From Dehalococcoidia bacterium (GTDB lineage Bacteria; Chloroflexota; Dehalococcoidia; UBA3495), in assembly GCA_030753265.1 (NCBI GenBank), contig JASMCQ010000115.1:1-53902 (forward strand): a stretch of 53,902 nt of DNA, given 5' to 3'. The notes beneath the pieces are model-generated. The model was not told the DNA's origin. It did not search any database and was given only the letters and a program-made list of their open reading frames with translations. The position numbers and the translations under genes were made by a program. Of this stretch, positions 24,319-32,752 are shown in pieces (positions within the stretch are counted from its first letter, which is position 1; each line of letters opens with the position of its first letter).

Positions 24319-26586
24319 GTGGCCTCGAATGTAGTCCTGTCTCAAGTTGAGTACCGGGTCGTCGGCAAGCGCGTACCCCGGCCCGATGGCGTGGACAAGG
24401 TCACCGGCCGCGCTCAATTTGGGGCAGACATCAACCTGGCCGGTCTGCTGCACGGAAAGGTCTTGCGCAGCCCCCACGCCCACGCGAAGATCAAGTCCAT
24501 CGACACCAGCCGGGCGGAGGCCTACCCTGGTGTCAAGGCCGTGGTCACCGCGCGGGACCTGCCCCTCGCTTCCCTGACGCGGGAGCAATTGGGGGGTGAA
24601 TACCAGAAGCTCAAGATCGCCAGCGACCTTGTTTTGGCCAGCGATAGGGTCCTTTTCAAGGGCCAAGGCGTGGCCGCCGTGGCCGCTACAAATCCCCATG
24701 TGGCCGGGGAAGCGGTCAAGCTGATCGAAGTGGAGTACGAAGAACTGCACCCCCTGCTGGATGTCCTCGCGGCCATGGAGGAGGGGGCGCCGCTGCTTCA
24801 CGAGGACCTCTACACCTCTTTCATGGGTGAAACCTCCGAGCAGTGCAGCAACATCGCCGCCCACTTGAGCTTCGAAAAAGGCGACGCGGAGCGGGGATTC
24901 GCCGAGGCCGAGGTGGTGGTGGAGCGGGAGTTCCGGACCGCCTGGGTGCATCAGGGCTACATCGAGCCCCAGGCGAGCACTGCCTGCTGGAACGCCGACG
25001 GTCAGTTGGCGATCTGGTCCAGCACCCAGGGGGCCTTCGGGGTGCGGGCCGAAGTGGCCGGCGTGCTGCGCCACTCGGTGTCGAAGATCAAAGTCACCCC
25101 GATGGAGGTTGGCGGTGGTTTCGGGGGCAAGCTGCCGGCGTTCTTGGAGTCACTGGCGACCCTATTGTCCCGGAAAACCGGCCAGCCGGTCAAGCTGGTT
25201 ATGACCCGCACCGAAGTGTTTGAGAGTTCCAGCCCGGCATCGGGCTCCTGGGTCAAGGTGAAGATGGGCGCCGCCAAAAACGGCAGGCTCACCGCGATCC
25301 AGCTCACCCTGGCCTATGAGGCTGGGGCCTACCCCGGCGCTCCGATCTCCCAGGGTATCGGCGCCGGCGTCGCCTGCTATGACGTCCCCAACGCGCTGGC
25401 TGACGGCTACGACGTGGTGGTGAACAAGCCCAAGTCCGGCGCGTACCGGGCTCCCGGCGGCCCCCAGGCGAACTTCGCCGTGGAATCGGTGGCGGACGAA
25501 CTCTGCCAGAAGCTGGGGATGGACCCGATCGAGTTTCGCCTGATCAACGCCTCCAAAGAGGGCACCCGCCGCATTGAGGGTCCCGTCATACGGCGCGTCG
25601 GCCTGGTGGAGTGTTTGGAGGCTGCCCGGAACCACGATCACTACAGAACACCCCTCACCGGCAAGAACCGCGGCCGGGGCGTGGCCTGCGGGTTCTGGCA
25701 CAACCGCGGCTTCGTTTCGAGTTGCCATGTCACCGTCAATCCGGATGGCTCGGTAGGCGTGGCGAGCGGGTCGGTGGACCTCTCCGGCACCAGAGTCACG
25801 ATCGCTCAGCAGACCGCTGAGGCACTGGGGATCGACTACGAAGACGTGCGGCCCGCCGTTGTGGATACCGATTCCATCGCCTTTACCTTCGTAACCGGCG
25901 GTAGCCGGACCACCTTCGCCACCGGCTTGGCCGCCATTAACGCCGCCGAAGAGGTGAAGCAGCAGATGGTGGAGCGGGCGGCCAGAATCTGGGAGGCATC
26001 GGCCGAGGACGTCGAGTACGTGGACGGCGTGATCAGTCACAAGTCGGACTCTAAGCTGCGGTTTACCTTCCGGGAGTTGGCCGGCCGGCTGCTGTCCACC
26101 GGCGGCGCGATCACTGGGAAGTGCAACATCGACCCCTCCGGTGAGGGCAACGCCTTCAGCGTCCACCTGGTGGATGTGGAGGTTGACCCGGAGACGGGCA
26201 AGACGAACATCCTGCGATACACCGCAATCCAGGACGTGGGCAAGGCCGTCCATCCCAGCTTCGTAGAGGGCCAGATGCAGGGCGGCGTGGCCCAGGGTAT
26301 CGGCTGGGCGTTGAACGAAGAGTATTTCTTCAATGACCGGGGCCAGATGATGAACCCCAGCTTCCTGGACTACCGAATGCCCACCACCCTTGACCTGCCC
26401 TGGATCGACACGGTGATCGTGGAGGTCGCCAATGCAGGCCACCCGTACGGCGTGCGTGGAGTGGGCGAGAATGCCATCGTCGCGCCGCCGGCGGCCGTCG
26501 CCAACGCCGTTTCTCACGCCACCGGGGTCCGGATGAACAGCCTACCCTTGAGCCCCGGCAAGATACTGGAGGCCCTGGGCGGATAG
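24319..26586 (+). CDS. Molybdenum hydroxylase catalytic subunit (CoxL/XDH family)
   Basis: The 755-residue large subunit binds the molybdopterin cytosine dinucleotide cofactor and performs substrate hydroxylation. It starts with RRVPRPDG-like sequence (KRVPRPDGVDKVTGRAQF). The cofactor loop VGGGFGGK is near residue 264, the active-site loop GAYRAPGGPQ near 373, and the catalytic Glu in GVGENAI near 716. The loop is not the CO dehydrogenase type (AYRCSFR), so this is probably an aldehyde, purine or N-heterocycle hydroxylase rather than a true CO dehydrogenase. The start is GTG at 24319. The gene order M-S-L is that of form II CO dehydrogenase-like operons. No coxD/xdhC maturation factor is visible nearby. 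Confidence 0.93.
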   Translation: MASNVVLSQVEYRVVGKRVPRPDGVDKVTGRAQFGADINLAGLLHGKVLRSPHAHAKIKSIDTSRAEAYPGVKAVVTARDLPLASLTREQLGGEYQKLKIASDLVLASDRVLFKGQGVAAVAATNPHVAGEAVKLIEVEYEELHPLLDVLAAMEEGAPLLHEDLYTSFMGETSEQCSNIAAHLSFEKGDAERGFAEAEVVVEREFRTAWVHQGYIEPQASTACWNADGQLAIWSSTQGAFGVRAEVAGVLRHSVSKIKVTPMEVGGGFGGKLPAFLESLATLLSRKTGQPVKLVMTRTEVFESSSPASGSWVKVKMGAAKNGRLTAIQLTLAYEAGAYPGAPISQGIGAGVACYDVPNALADGYDVVVNKPKSGAYRAPGGPQANFAVESVADELCQKLGMDPIEFRLINASKEGTRRIEGPVIRRVGLVECLEAARNHDHYRTPLTGKNRGRGVACGFWHNRGFVSSCHVTVNPDGSVGVASGSVDLSGTRVTIAQQTAEALGIDYEDVRPAVVDTDSIAFTFVTGGSRTTFATGLAAINAAEEVKQQMVERAARIWEASAEDVEYVDGVISHKSDSKLRFTFRELAGRLLSTGGAITGKCNIDPSGEGNAFSVHLVDVEVDPETGKTNILRYTAIQDVGKAVHPSFVEGQMQGGVAQGIGWALNEEYFFNDRGQMMNPSFLDYRMPTTLDLPWIDTVIVEVANAGHPYGVRGVGENAIVAPPAAVANAVSHATGVRMNSLPLSPGKILEALGG

Positions 26587-26640
26587 GCGGAGCGGCCGGA
26601 ACCGGGACTTTCCGCCGGGACTTTCTGATTGTGTGGCGAA

Positions 26641-26673
26641 ATCCCCCTTTAATCCCCCTTTGCGAAAGAGGGA
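26641..26673. repeat. Dispersed palindromic repeat (TCCCCCTTT type), copy 1
   Basis: The sequence AATCCCCCTTT twice in tandem is followed by GCGAAAGAGGGA, an imperfect hairpin. Related copies lie at 28601-28636, 30294-30326, 33812-33850 and 43509-43543. The stretch 26587-26822 otherwise has no gene; it also holds a GGCTGATAGCTGATAGC repeat at 26790-26812. Confidence 0.65.
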
Positions 26674-26822
26674 CCGAGTTAGTATGTTCTTGGAGTAAGG
26701 GTTTTTCGTTGTGAAAATTGGAAGGTCTTCCGTAGTTCAGGAGGCGGGTCGCCAACGGAACTTGAGTGTTCAGCCGTCGGTCAATACCGTTGGCTGATAG
26801 CTGATAGCAGGAGCCCGGCGCT

Positions 26823-27089
26823 TTGGCCACGGTGTTCATACCCACCATGCTCCAGGCCATGACCGGTGGGGTCAAGCGGGTCGAACTGGCGGCTGAAAAC
26901 GTCCGCCAGGTTGTCGACGGTCTCGACCGGCTCTTCCCGGGGATGAGGGACCACCTGGTGGTGGAGGGGCGAATCAAGCCCAACCTGGCCATTGCCATCG
27001 ACGGCGAGGTGGCCCGGATGGGCCTGTTGGAGAAGGTGGGCGAGCACAGCGAGGTCCATTTCGTGCCCGCCATCGGCGGCGGGGCCTGA
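26823..27089 (+). CDS. MoaD/ThiS-like ubiquitin-fold sulfur carrier
   Basis: The 88-residue protein has a beta-grasp pattern: VFIPTMLQAMTGG, VVDGLDRLFPGM, LAIAIDGEVARMGL and the C-terminal VHFVPAIGGGA. MoaD and ThiS carry sulfur on a terminal Gly-Gly. Here one extra Ala follows, so trimming or a different use is possible. The start is TTG at 26823. It lies 236 bp after the molybdenum hydroxylase genes, which fits a role in molybdopterin synthesis, but the tail leaves other sulfur-transfer roles open. Confidence 0.82.
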   Translation: MATVFIPTMLQAMTGGVKRVELAAENVRQVVDGLDRLFPGMRDHLVVEGRIKPNLAIAIDGEVARMGLLEKVGEHSEVHFVPAIGGGA

Positions 27090-27403
27090 GGCCGCTCCGG
27101 TAGCCATGTCTCATCGGTTGGATCGCCGCCCTATCCAGGTGGCCGGTCGCCACGGTGAACCCGGCCAGGATTTTCCACTTTCCTTTCCGGTTCAACCGTA
27201 ACTACTTTCGTAAGTACTTTCGTTGAGCCGCTTCTTGGGCCCCCTTCCGAACCGCCTCGCGTCATGCCACCCCTCAGTAACGTTCTTTGCGAGGCAACGA
27301 TACTCCCTTTGGCGACGTTTCTTGTGAGTCAATTCGCGGCGTTGACGCTTTGCGGGAACGCCTCGTAGAATGGTGCAATGAGTGTGATGATGGCGATGTT
27401 GTC

Positions 27404-27928
27404 TTGACGGAAAGAAGGGCCAAGCGCCGGTCGGAGACTCTGGTGTCGGCCGGAGGAGTGGTCTATCGACAGGTGAACGGACTGATTGAGGTTGTGCTAT
27501 GCGGCCTGGTCATGCCAGTCGCGGGCGGCCGTGCCTGGGCCCGTCGGCGAACCGAAGTCAGTGGCGTTTCGAGTGAAAGAATCCGTTGGAGCCTGGCCAA
27601 AGGCACACCCGATCCTGGAGAGACCCTGGAGGAGACGGCTCTGCGGGAGGTCCGGGAGGAAACCGGCCTGGAAGTGGAGATCAACTCATCCCTGGGCAGC
27701 ATCGAGTACTGGTTTTCGGACTACGAAGCGGATGTACGGTATCATAAGACCGTGCATTTTTATCTGATGGCGACCGTCGGCGGCGACATGGGGCTCCACG
27801 ACCCGGAGTTCGACGTAGTGCAATGGTTCTCGCTGGACGAGGCGTTCACCACGATATCCTATCCCAACGAAGCTGACGTCCTGCGCCGGGCGCTGGAGAC
27901 CATTGGGAAGGCCAAGGGGGACCGCTAA
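27404..27928 (+). CDS. Nudix hydrolase
   Basis: The protein has a full Nudix box, GTPDPGETLEETALREVREETGL (GX5EX7REVXEEXGX), near the middle, preceded by the first strand SAGGVVYR. Nudix enzymes cleave nucleoside diphosphates linked to another group; the substrate is unclear. The start is uncertain. TTG at 27404 keeps the basic stretch before the fold, GTG at 27443 has GGAG 6 nt upstream, and the frame is open back to 27287. A GNAT acetyltransferase follows 1 bp after the stop, so the two are cotranscribed. The 300 bp upstream (27090-27403) show no other gene. Confidence 0.85.
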   Translation: MTERRAKRRSETLVSAGGVVYRQVNGLIEVVLCGLVMPVAGGRAWARRRTEVSGVSSERIRWSLAKGTPDPGETLEETALREVREETGLEVEINSSLGSIEYWFSDYEADVRYHKTVHFYLMATVGGDMGLHDPEFDVVQWFSLDEAFTTISYPNEADVLRRALETIGKAKGDR

Positions 27929-27929
27929 T

Positions 27930-28523
27930 ATGGTGGAACTCCAGGGCGCAAGGGTAGTGCTTCGGGACAAACGCCTGGATGACGCTGAGCAGGACTACAT
28001 CTGGCGTAGCGATCCCGAGTTGGCGGCGTTGGACGCGGCCTTTCCGCTAACCATAAGCTTCGAGCGCTACAAGAAGATATTCCAGGACCAGTTGCGTTTT
28101 CCCACACCCGGATCCCATCACTTTTCCACCGAGACCACCGACGGGGTGTTCATCGGCAACTGCATGTACTATGACCTGGACAACGTGAACCTGGAAACCG
28201 AACTGGGCATAGTCATCGGCGACCGTGACTACTGGAGCAACTCCTACGGGTACGACGTGGTTACGACGCTGCTGGATTACCTGTTCTCCGAGAAGAAATT
28301 GAAGCGGGTCTACCTGCATACGCTGGAATGGAACCTGCGCGCCCAGCGCTGTTTCGAGAAATGCGGGTTCATTCGGGTCAGGCAGGTTCGCCGCCTCTCC
28401 CATGACTTCATTCTGATGGAAGTGTGGCGGGCAGGATGGTTCGAAAACGCCGAAGAGCGCCTGGCCGCCCGGTGGCAGCATCGGGGTGGCGCCGCCGGGT
28501 CTGAAAACTCCAACTCGCAGTAG
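27930..28523 (+). CDS. GNAT-family N-acetyltransferase (RimJ/RimL type)
   Basis: The 197-residue protein has the acetyl-CoA-binding GNAT fold. Visible are RVVLRDKRLDDAEQDYIW at the start, ELGIVIGDRDYWSNSYGYDVVTTLLDYLF (the motif-A region that binds CoA), and the C-terminal LHTLEWNLRAQRCFEKCGF, the motif-B signature of RimJ/RimL relatives. Substrate unknown. The ATG at 27930 comes 1 bp after the Nudix stop. The last 30 residues are low complexity and may be dispensable. Confidence 0.88.
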   Translation: MVELQGARVVLRDKRLDDAEQDYIWRSDPELAALDAAFPLTISFERYKKIFQDQLRFPTPGSHHFSTETTDGVFIGNCMYYDLDNVNLETELGIVIGDRDYWSNSYGYDVVTTLLDYLFSEKKLKRVYLHTLEWNLRAQRCFEKCGFIRVRQVRRLSHDFILMEVWRAGWFENAEERLAARWQHRGGAAGSENSNSQ

Positions 28524-28753
28524 CCCCGGTCGCCCCTACAGCCTCTCGCGGGGCACACGGTCTCCTACCCAGGTTCTTTGCCCGGTGAGAGGTTCAGAGG
28601 GGAAATCCCCCCAACTCCCCTTTACGAAAGGGGGGCGATGCGGTAGCCCCGGTGGCTCCAGATACCCCTCTTGCGGGAGCATGTGGTGTCCCACCCCGGT
28701 TCTTCGCCCGCTGACGGGCTCAGAGAGGGCGGGGAATTCCCCCAACTCACCTG
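28522..28753. repeat. Two degenerate ~121-bp tandem blocks, each with a TCCCC-type hairpin
   Basis: The blocks begin with GTAGCCCCGGT (28523 and 28643) and share internal segments such as GGTTCTTTGCCCG/GGTTCTTCGCCCG. Each ends in a TCCCC-type hairpin (28601-28636 and, degenerate, about 28721-28756). They lie between the convergent GNAT and hisA genes. Confidence 0.6.
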
Positions 28754-29500
28754 TCAAAGAGGGACTTGGCCGGACTCGGCTGCCTCGTGGGCCACGGCCA
28801 GGGCCTCCGGCAGGCGGATAGCGTCGACGTACAGGGCTCGGCCCAGGATGGCCCCCTCGACGCCGGTGCCGGCCAGACGCCGGATGTGCTCCAGCGCGGT
28901 GACGCCTCCCGACGCCAGGACCGCCATTCCGGTGTCCCGCACCAGTTCTTCGTTGGCGGCGAAGTTGGGCTCGGTCATGGTCCCATCCCGGGAGATGTCG
29001 GTATATAGCAGGCGGCTCACGCCCAGCCCGGCCATCCGCATCGCCAACTCCAGGGCAGTGAGGGGACTCACCTCGGTCCAACCTTTGATGGCCACCCGGC
29101 CGTCCCGAGCGTCCACCGCCACCACCACGCTGCCGCTGCCGTGCTTCCGGCAAAGGCCCTCAACCAGGGAAGGCTCCTGGACCGCCGCGGTGCCGATGAC
29201 GACCCGGTCCGCGCCCGCCGCCAGCAGGCTTTCCGCGGTTTCCTCGTTCCGGATGCCCCCTCCTATCTGGACCGGTATGGTCAGTCGCTGGATGATCTGG
29301 CTGATGATCTCAAGGTTGGCCGGTTTCCCCTGGACCGCGCCGTCCAGGTCCACCAGGTGCAGCCGGGGCGCCCCCTGCTGCTCCCAGCCCAGGGCCACCG
29401 ACACCGGGTCTTCGGAGTACACCGTCTCCCGCCGGTAGTCGCCCTGGTACAGCCGGACGCAGCGGCCCGCTCTCAGGTCAATGGAGGGGATGACTTCCAT
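28754..29500 (-). CDS. hisA: Phosphoribosylformimino-5-aminoimidazole carboxamide ribotide isomerase (HisA)
   Basis: This is the histidine-pathway isomerase that converts ProFAR to PRFAR; 248 residues is the usual TIM-barrel length. It opens with VIPSIDLRAGRCVRLYQGDY, containing the catalytic Asp of strand 1. LHLVDLDGAVQGKP and the strand-5 YTDISRDGT, with the second catalytic Asp, are also present, as are phosphate-binding glycines in ASGGVTALEHI. The start is ATG at 29500; a GTG 9 bp upstream is possible. hisH lies 36 bp upstream on the same strand, so they are cotranscribed, but hisF and the rest of the pathway are not adjacent. The dispersed TCAGC repeat sits between them. Confidence 0.96.
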   Translation of the reverse strand: MEVIPSIDLRAGRCVRLYQGDYRRETVYSEDPVSVALGWEQQGAPRLHLVDLDGAVQGKPANLEIISQIIQRLTIPVQIGGGIRNEETAESLLAAGADRVVIGTAAVQEPSLVEGLCRKHGSGSVVVAVDARDGRVAIKGWTEVSPLTALELAMRMAGLGVSRLLYTDISRDGTMTEPNFAANEELVRDTGMAVLASGGVTALEHIRRLAGTGVEGAILGRALYVDAIRLPEALAVAHEAAESGQVPL

Positions 29501-29536
29501 AGGGCTCACAAGCTGTCAGCTATCGGCATTCAGCGG

Positions 29537-30157
29537 TCAGCTCACCGGTTGGCGGGCGGCTAAAGCGACAAAGTTTTCGTAGATGCGCAGGCCGAGACCG
29601 GCGCTCTTCTCGGGGTGGAACTGGGTGGCCACCAGGTTGCCCTGGGCGTAAACGCTGCAAAAAGGCACCCCGTATTCGGTCACGCCGGCCACCCCCGCCC
29701 CATCCGCCGGCGCGGCATAATAGCTGTGGACGAAGTAGAAGTAGCTGTCTTGGGGGATTCCCTTGAAAACCGGGTGCTCGGCATTGAACCGGACGCTGTT
29801 CCAGCCCATGTGGGGCACCTTCAATCCCGGCGGCAGGCGCAGCACCTTGCCGGGAATGATTCCCAAGCACGGGGCGTCGCCTTCGTCGGTGCGCTCCAGC
29901 AGCAGTTGCAAGCCGAGGCACACCCCCAAGAAGGGCCTCCCCGAGGCTATATAGTCCCGCAACGGCTCCACCAGCCCCCGCTCTCGTAGCGCGGCCATCG
30001 CCGCCGGGCCGGAGCCGACCCCAGGCAGGATCACCGCATCGGCCGTCCTGATTTGGGCCGGGTCGCCCGTCACCTGGGGAGTCACGCCCGCCGACTCCAG
30101 CGCCTTGGCGACGCTCCGCAGGTTGCCGGACTCGTAATCGATCACCACCAGTTTCAT
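29537..30157 (-). CDS. hisH: Imidazole glycerol phosphate synthase subunit HisH
   Basis: This is the glutaminase subunit that feeds ammonia to HisF; 206 residues, normal length. The class I glutamine amidotransferase triad is visible: Cys in GVCLGLQLLLE near residue 82, and His with Glu in TQFHPEKSAG near residue 183. The start VVIDYESGNLRSVAKALE is typical of the family. The ATG is at 30157. It precedes hisA on the same strand. The partner hisF is not in the window. Confidence 0.96.
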   Translation of the reverse strand: MKLVVIDYESGNLRSVAKALESAGVTPQVTGDPAQIRTADAVILPGVGSGPAAMAALRERGLVEPLRDYIASGRPFLGVCLGLQLLLERTDEGDAPCLGIIPGKVLRLPPGLKVPHMGWNSVRFNAEHPVFKGIPQDSYFYFVHSYYAAPADGAGVAGVTEYGVPFCSVYAQGNLVATQFHPEKSAGLGLRIYENFVALAARQPVS

Positions 30158-30293
30158 TGCACTCGTTCCACTAGTTTCAGGGTTCTGGCAAATCTACTTT
30201 AACATCTCGCCCGCCCCGGAGTGTCACCGCGAGAACGGAAAGGGGCACGTTGGGTTGGGTCTTGGATAGACTCCTGGGCTTGATCGGGGGGTG

Positions 30294-30326
30294 GAATCCC
30301 CCTGAATCCCCCTTTACAAAGGGGGA
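30294..30326. repeat. Dispersed palindromic repeat (TCCCCCTTT type)
   Basis: AATCCCCCTGAATCCCCCTT is followed by TACAAAGGGGGA and can fold as a hairpin. It lies in the 295-bp space between hisH and the cobalamin adenosyltransferase, which otherwise shows no gene. Confidence 0.65.
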
Positions 30327-30452
30327 CAGAAGGGGAGTCACTCCGGGAAGGGTTGGCAGCTTGTTTAGGGTTCGGTAGTTCTTTTTCTCCTCGGGATCGG
30401 CATTGCTAGATGTGAGCGCCGCTCTCGGGGTGATGGCGCCGGTCAATTTGGT

Positions 30453-31037
30453 TCAGCTTCGCTCGCCGGTGGCCCTTTCCAAGGGCAGGTCCCGGTCCTG
30501 GTAGCGGGCCGCCACGAAGAGCAGGTCCCCCAGGCGGTTCAGGTAGGTGATGATCAGGCCGTTGGTCAGCTTCCCCGCCTCTTGGAGCGCCACCACCCTT
30601 CGCTCGGCGGTGCGGATGACGCAGCGCGCCAGGTCGATGGCCGCCGAGGCCGGGGAGCCGCCGGGCAGGATGAACACCTTGGGCATTTCCACGTCCTCCT
30701 CCAGGGAGTCGATGGTCTGCTCCAGTGCTTCGACCATTTGGAGCGTCACCGGCTGGAAGTGCTTCTGAAAAAGCTCGTACTTCTCGGGCTCGGTGGCCAG
30801 CTCGGCGGCGATGGTGAAAAGGTCCCGTTGCAGGTCCCTAAGGGTATCCTTCAGCCGGGCGTCCTGGGTCAAGGCCCTGGCCAGCCCCATGGCGGAGACC
30901 GCCTCATCGGTGATCCCGTACGCCTCGCAGTGGGGGTCGGACTTGGAGACGCGGCCCCCGTAGAGTAGGCTGGTCTCACCCTGGTCCCCGAACTTGGTGT
31001 AAACTTTCTTTCGGTATCCCGAAGATGACGACGACAC
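30453..31037 (-). CDS. PduO-type cob(I)alamin adenosyltransferase
   Basis: The enzyme transfers adenosyl from ATP to cob(I)alamin to make adenosylcobalamin. The 194-residue helical protein starts with the N-terminal ATP-binding motif YTKFGDQGETSLLYGG near residue 13. The C-terminal conserved helix RCVIRTAERRVVAL follows near residue 135. The start is GTG at 31037, with AAAGGA upstream. It is alone here with no cobalamin genes around, as is common for this family. A B12-dependent mutase or reductase elsewhere in the genome would be the user. Confidence 0.94.
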   Translation of the reverse strand: MSSSSSGYRKKVYTKFGDQGETSLLYGGRVSKSDPHCEAYGITDEAVSAMGLARALTQDARLKDTLRDLQRDLFTIAAELATEPEKYELFQKHFQPVTLQMVEALEQTIDSLEEDVEMPKVFILPGGSPASAAIDLARCVIRTAERRVVALQEAGKLTNGLIITYLNRLGDLLFVAARYQDRDLPLERATGERS

Positions 31038-31511
31038 TGGATGGTCCTTTACGCGCGGACTGGGTTGGGTTTACATAATGCAGCGGAAGTGGACCCGCGC
31101 GTGTAGGAGAAATTGTAGCATGGGGGTGAGGGAGGGGGATATGCTTAGGTCGTTGCGAAATAGTATCGGACCATCATCGCGGATACTCCACAATGCTTGC
31201 CAAGCACTCCGCTCCCATCGCCGTGTTTCCTTCGTCCTTGTGACAGGTCCCAGCACTCCATTACATCTGACCTGGTTCTAGGAGCAGGACTCACGCTAAG
31301 CTACCTGTCCGGTTCACCGGGTCCTCCTCAATGTGAGGTGGACCCCATCAGTCGGACAAGATCTGGGCGAAACCAAGCGAGAGTCCCGCTGTCCCTCCAC
31401 AGTTTACCACTGCTCTTCTGGGTGGCCACCCCCCTCTGTAGGCAATGGGCACCAGGAATAAGACACCCCGCGCATATCGAAAAAATCTAACCCTGAGCCG
31501 CCCCACCCCCG
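31038..31511. other. 474-bp gap with a nested palindrome and no gene
   Basis: This gap lies between the divergent-facing start of the adenosyltransferase and the end of the LLM gene. No coding frame has supporting features. The palindrome at 31306-31358 is its only structure. The area may contain a decayed insertion sequence, but no transposase motif is readable. Confidence 0.45.
31306..31358. repeat. Nested 53-nt palindrome
   Basis: The inner arms GGGTCCTCCTCA (31319-31330) and TGAGGTGGACCC (31334-31345) pair 11 of 12 around ATG. The outer arms TGTCCG (31306-31311) and CGGACA (31353-31358) pair fully, with symmetric 7-nt internal loops. It is a stable structure in RNA or a cruciform, and could be a mobile-element end or terminator. 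Confidence 0.6.
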
Positions 31512-32369
31512 TCACACCCCAGCCCTCCCCGCGATCTCCTCCATCGTGGTCAGCGCCTCTGGGCCGCCGCTTGGGTCTAGGCGTATCACCACTCGGTTCG
31601 CGCCGGCCCGGAACAGGTCGTCGATTATCGTCCGGTCCCGGAAGAGGCCGGGGCGTCCGAAGGCCACGACTTCGATGGAAGCCGGGTCCCGGCCGACCTG
31701 GGCCGCGAGGCCGTCGAGGGCTTTGCGGCCCTGCTCTATCTCCTCCACCGACGGCTTGGTGGGCATCCACCCGTCGGCCCACTCCACCACACGCTTGAAC
31801 ACGTTCTTGGCGCTGCCCCCCAGAAAGATTGGCGGATGGGGCTTCTGGGCCGGTTTGGGGTAGAAGTGGACCGGCGGAAAATCGAAGTACCTCCCGTGGT
31901 ATTCGGGCAGCTCCTTGGTCCAGAGTTCCTTCATCGCCATGACGGCGTCTTTGGTCTGGGTCCATCGGTGGGGAAAGTCTCCCCCCATGATCTCGGTCTC
32001 CTCTTTGAGCCAGCCGGAGCCGATGCCGAAGATGAACCGCCCCCCGGAGAAGTGGTCCAGGGTGGCGACCTCTTTGGCCAGGCGCAGCGGGTTGTGCTCC
32101 GGGACCAGGCAGACCCCGGTCCCCAGCTTTATCGTCTCGGTGACCGCCGAGGCCCGCGCCAGCGCCACGAACGGATCGACGATGTGGGCGTAGCCCGGGG
32201 GGATACCCTCTTCGGCGGGACGCCGGAACGGGTCCGATGTGGTGTGCACCGGGATGAGGGAGTGCTCCGAGACCCAGAACGACTCGAAGCCCAGCGCCTC
32301 GGCTCTTTGGGCCAGCACGGCGGGGTCCAGGGAAGAGTCGGTCACCGACACGAAAAGGCCAATCTTCAT
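31512..32369 (-). CDS. LLM-class (luciferase-like) F420-dependent oxidoreductase family protein
   Basis: The 285-residue protein has a TIM-barrel fold of the luciferase-like monooxygenase superfamily. It opens MKIGLFVSVTDSSL, followed by AEALGFESFWVSEHSLIP, then KLGTGVCLVPEHNPLRLAKEVATLDHFSGGRFIFGIGSGW, which are family hallmarks, and later PHPPIFLGGSAKNVF. It probably uses F420 or FMN. A nearby cofE gene makes F420 plausible for this organism. The substrate is unknown. The ATG at 32369 has GGAGAG upstream. Confidence 0.9.
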   Translation of the reverse strand: MKIGLFVSVTDSSLDPAVLAQRAEALGFESFWVSEHSLIPVHTTSDPFRRPAEEGIPPGYAHIVDPFVALARASAVTETIKLGTGVCLVPEHNPLRLAKEVATLDHFSGGRFIFGIGSGWLKEETEIMGGDFPHRWTQTKDAVMAMKELWTKELPEYHGRYFDFPPVHFYPKPAQKPHPPIFLGGSAKNVFKRVVEWADGWMPTKPSVEEIEQGRKALDGLAAQVGRDPASIEVVAFGRPGLFRDRTIIDDLFRAGANRVVIRLDPSGGPEALTTMEEIAGRAGV

Positions 32370-32752
32370 AGAGGCTTCTCTCCGGACTCAGATTGGATAC
32401 GACTGGGGATACGGCTGGGTCGGAGTCTAGCAGCGGCCTCTGACCGCGTCAAACAGCCGGCGAGACCCCGGCCCATGCCCGTTCTCGCCGGTGAACAGGC
32501 GGCAAAGGGCTCCGGAGGGAGCTTCACCTTCTCTCGAAACCTTCATGGCGCTGGTGGGCATTGATGCCTCCTCGGGTCGATGTCCCCCCTTGTCCCATCT
32601 TCTCCGACGCCCTATATTTGGTGGGCGGCCGTTCCACTCGAGTGGGATTTCACCTGCACTGACTGGGAGAGGCGCCATCCGTGGTGCAGCCCTATTCCCG
32701 TCGCCATCCGGTGGGACCCCTCATGGCTGACTATGTTTGGGAGCGTGCGAGT
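32370..32752. other. 383-bp intergenic region
   Basis: This divergent space lies between the LLM gene (minus) and the dehydrogenase (plus) and should contain both promoters. I see no convincing gene or repeat in it. The plus-strand frame is open from 32681, but the start chosen for the dehydrogenase is 32753. Confidence 0.4.

Noticed and set aside
25162..26517. 451-codon minus-strand open frame over the CoxL gene
   Set aside because: Antisense shadow of a gene with complete active-site motifs.
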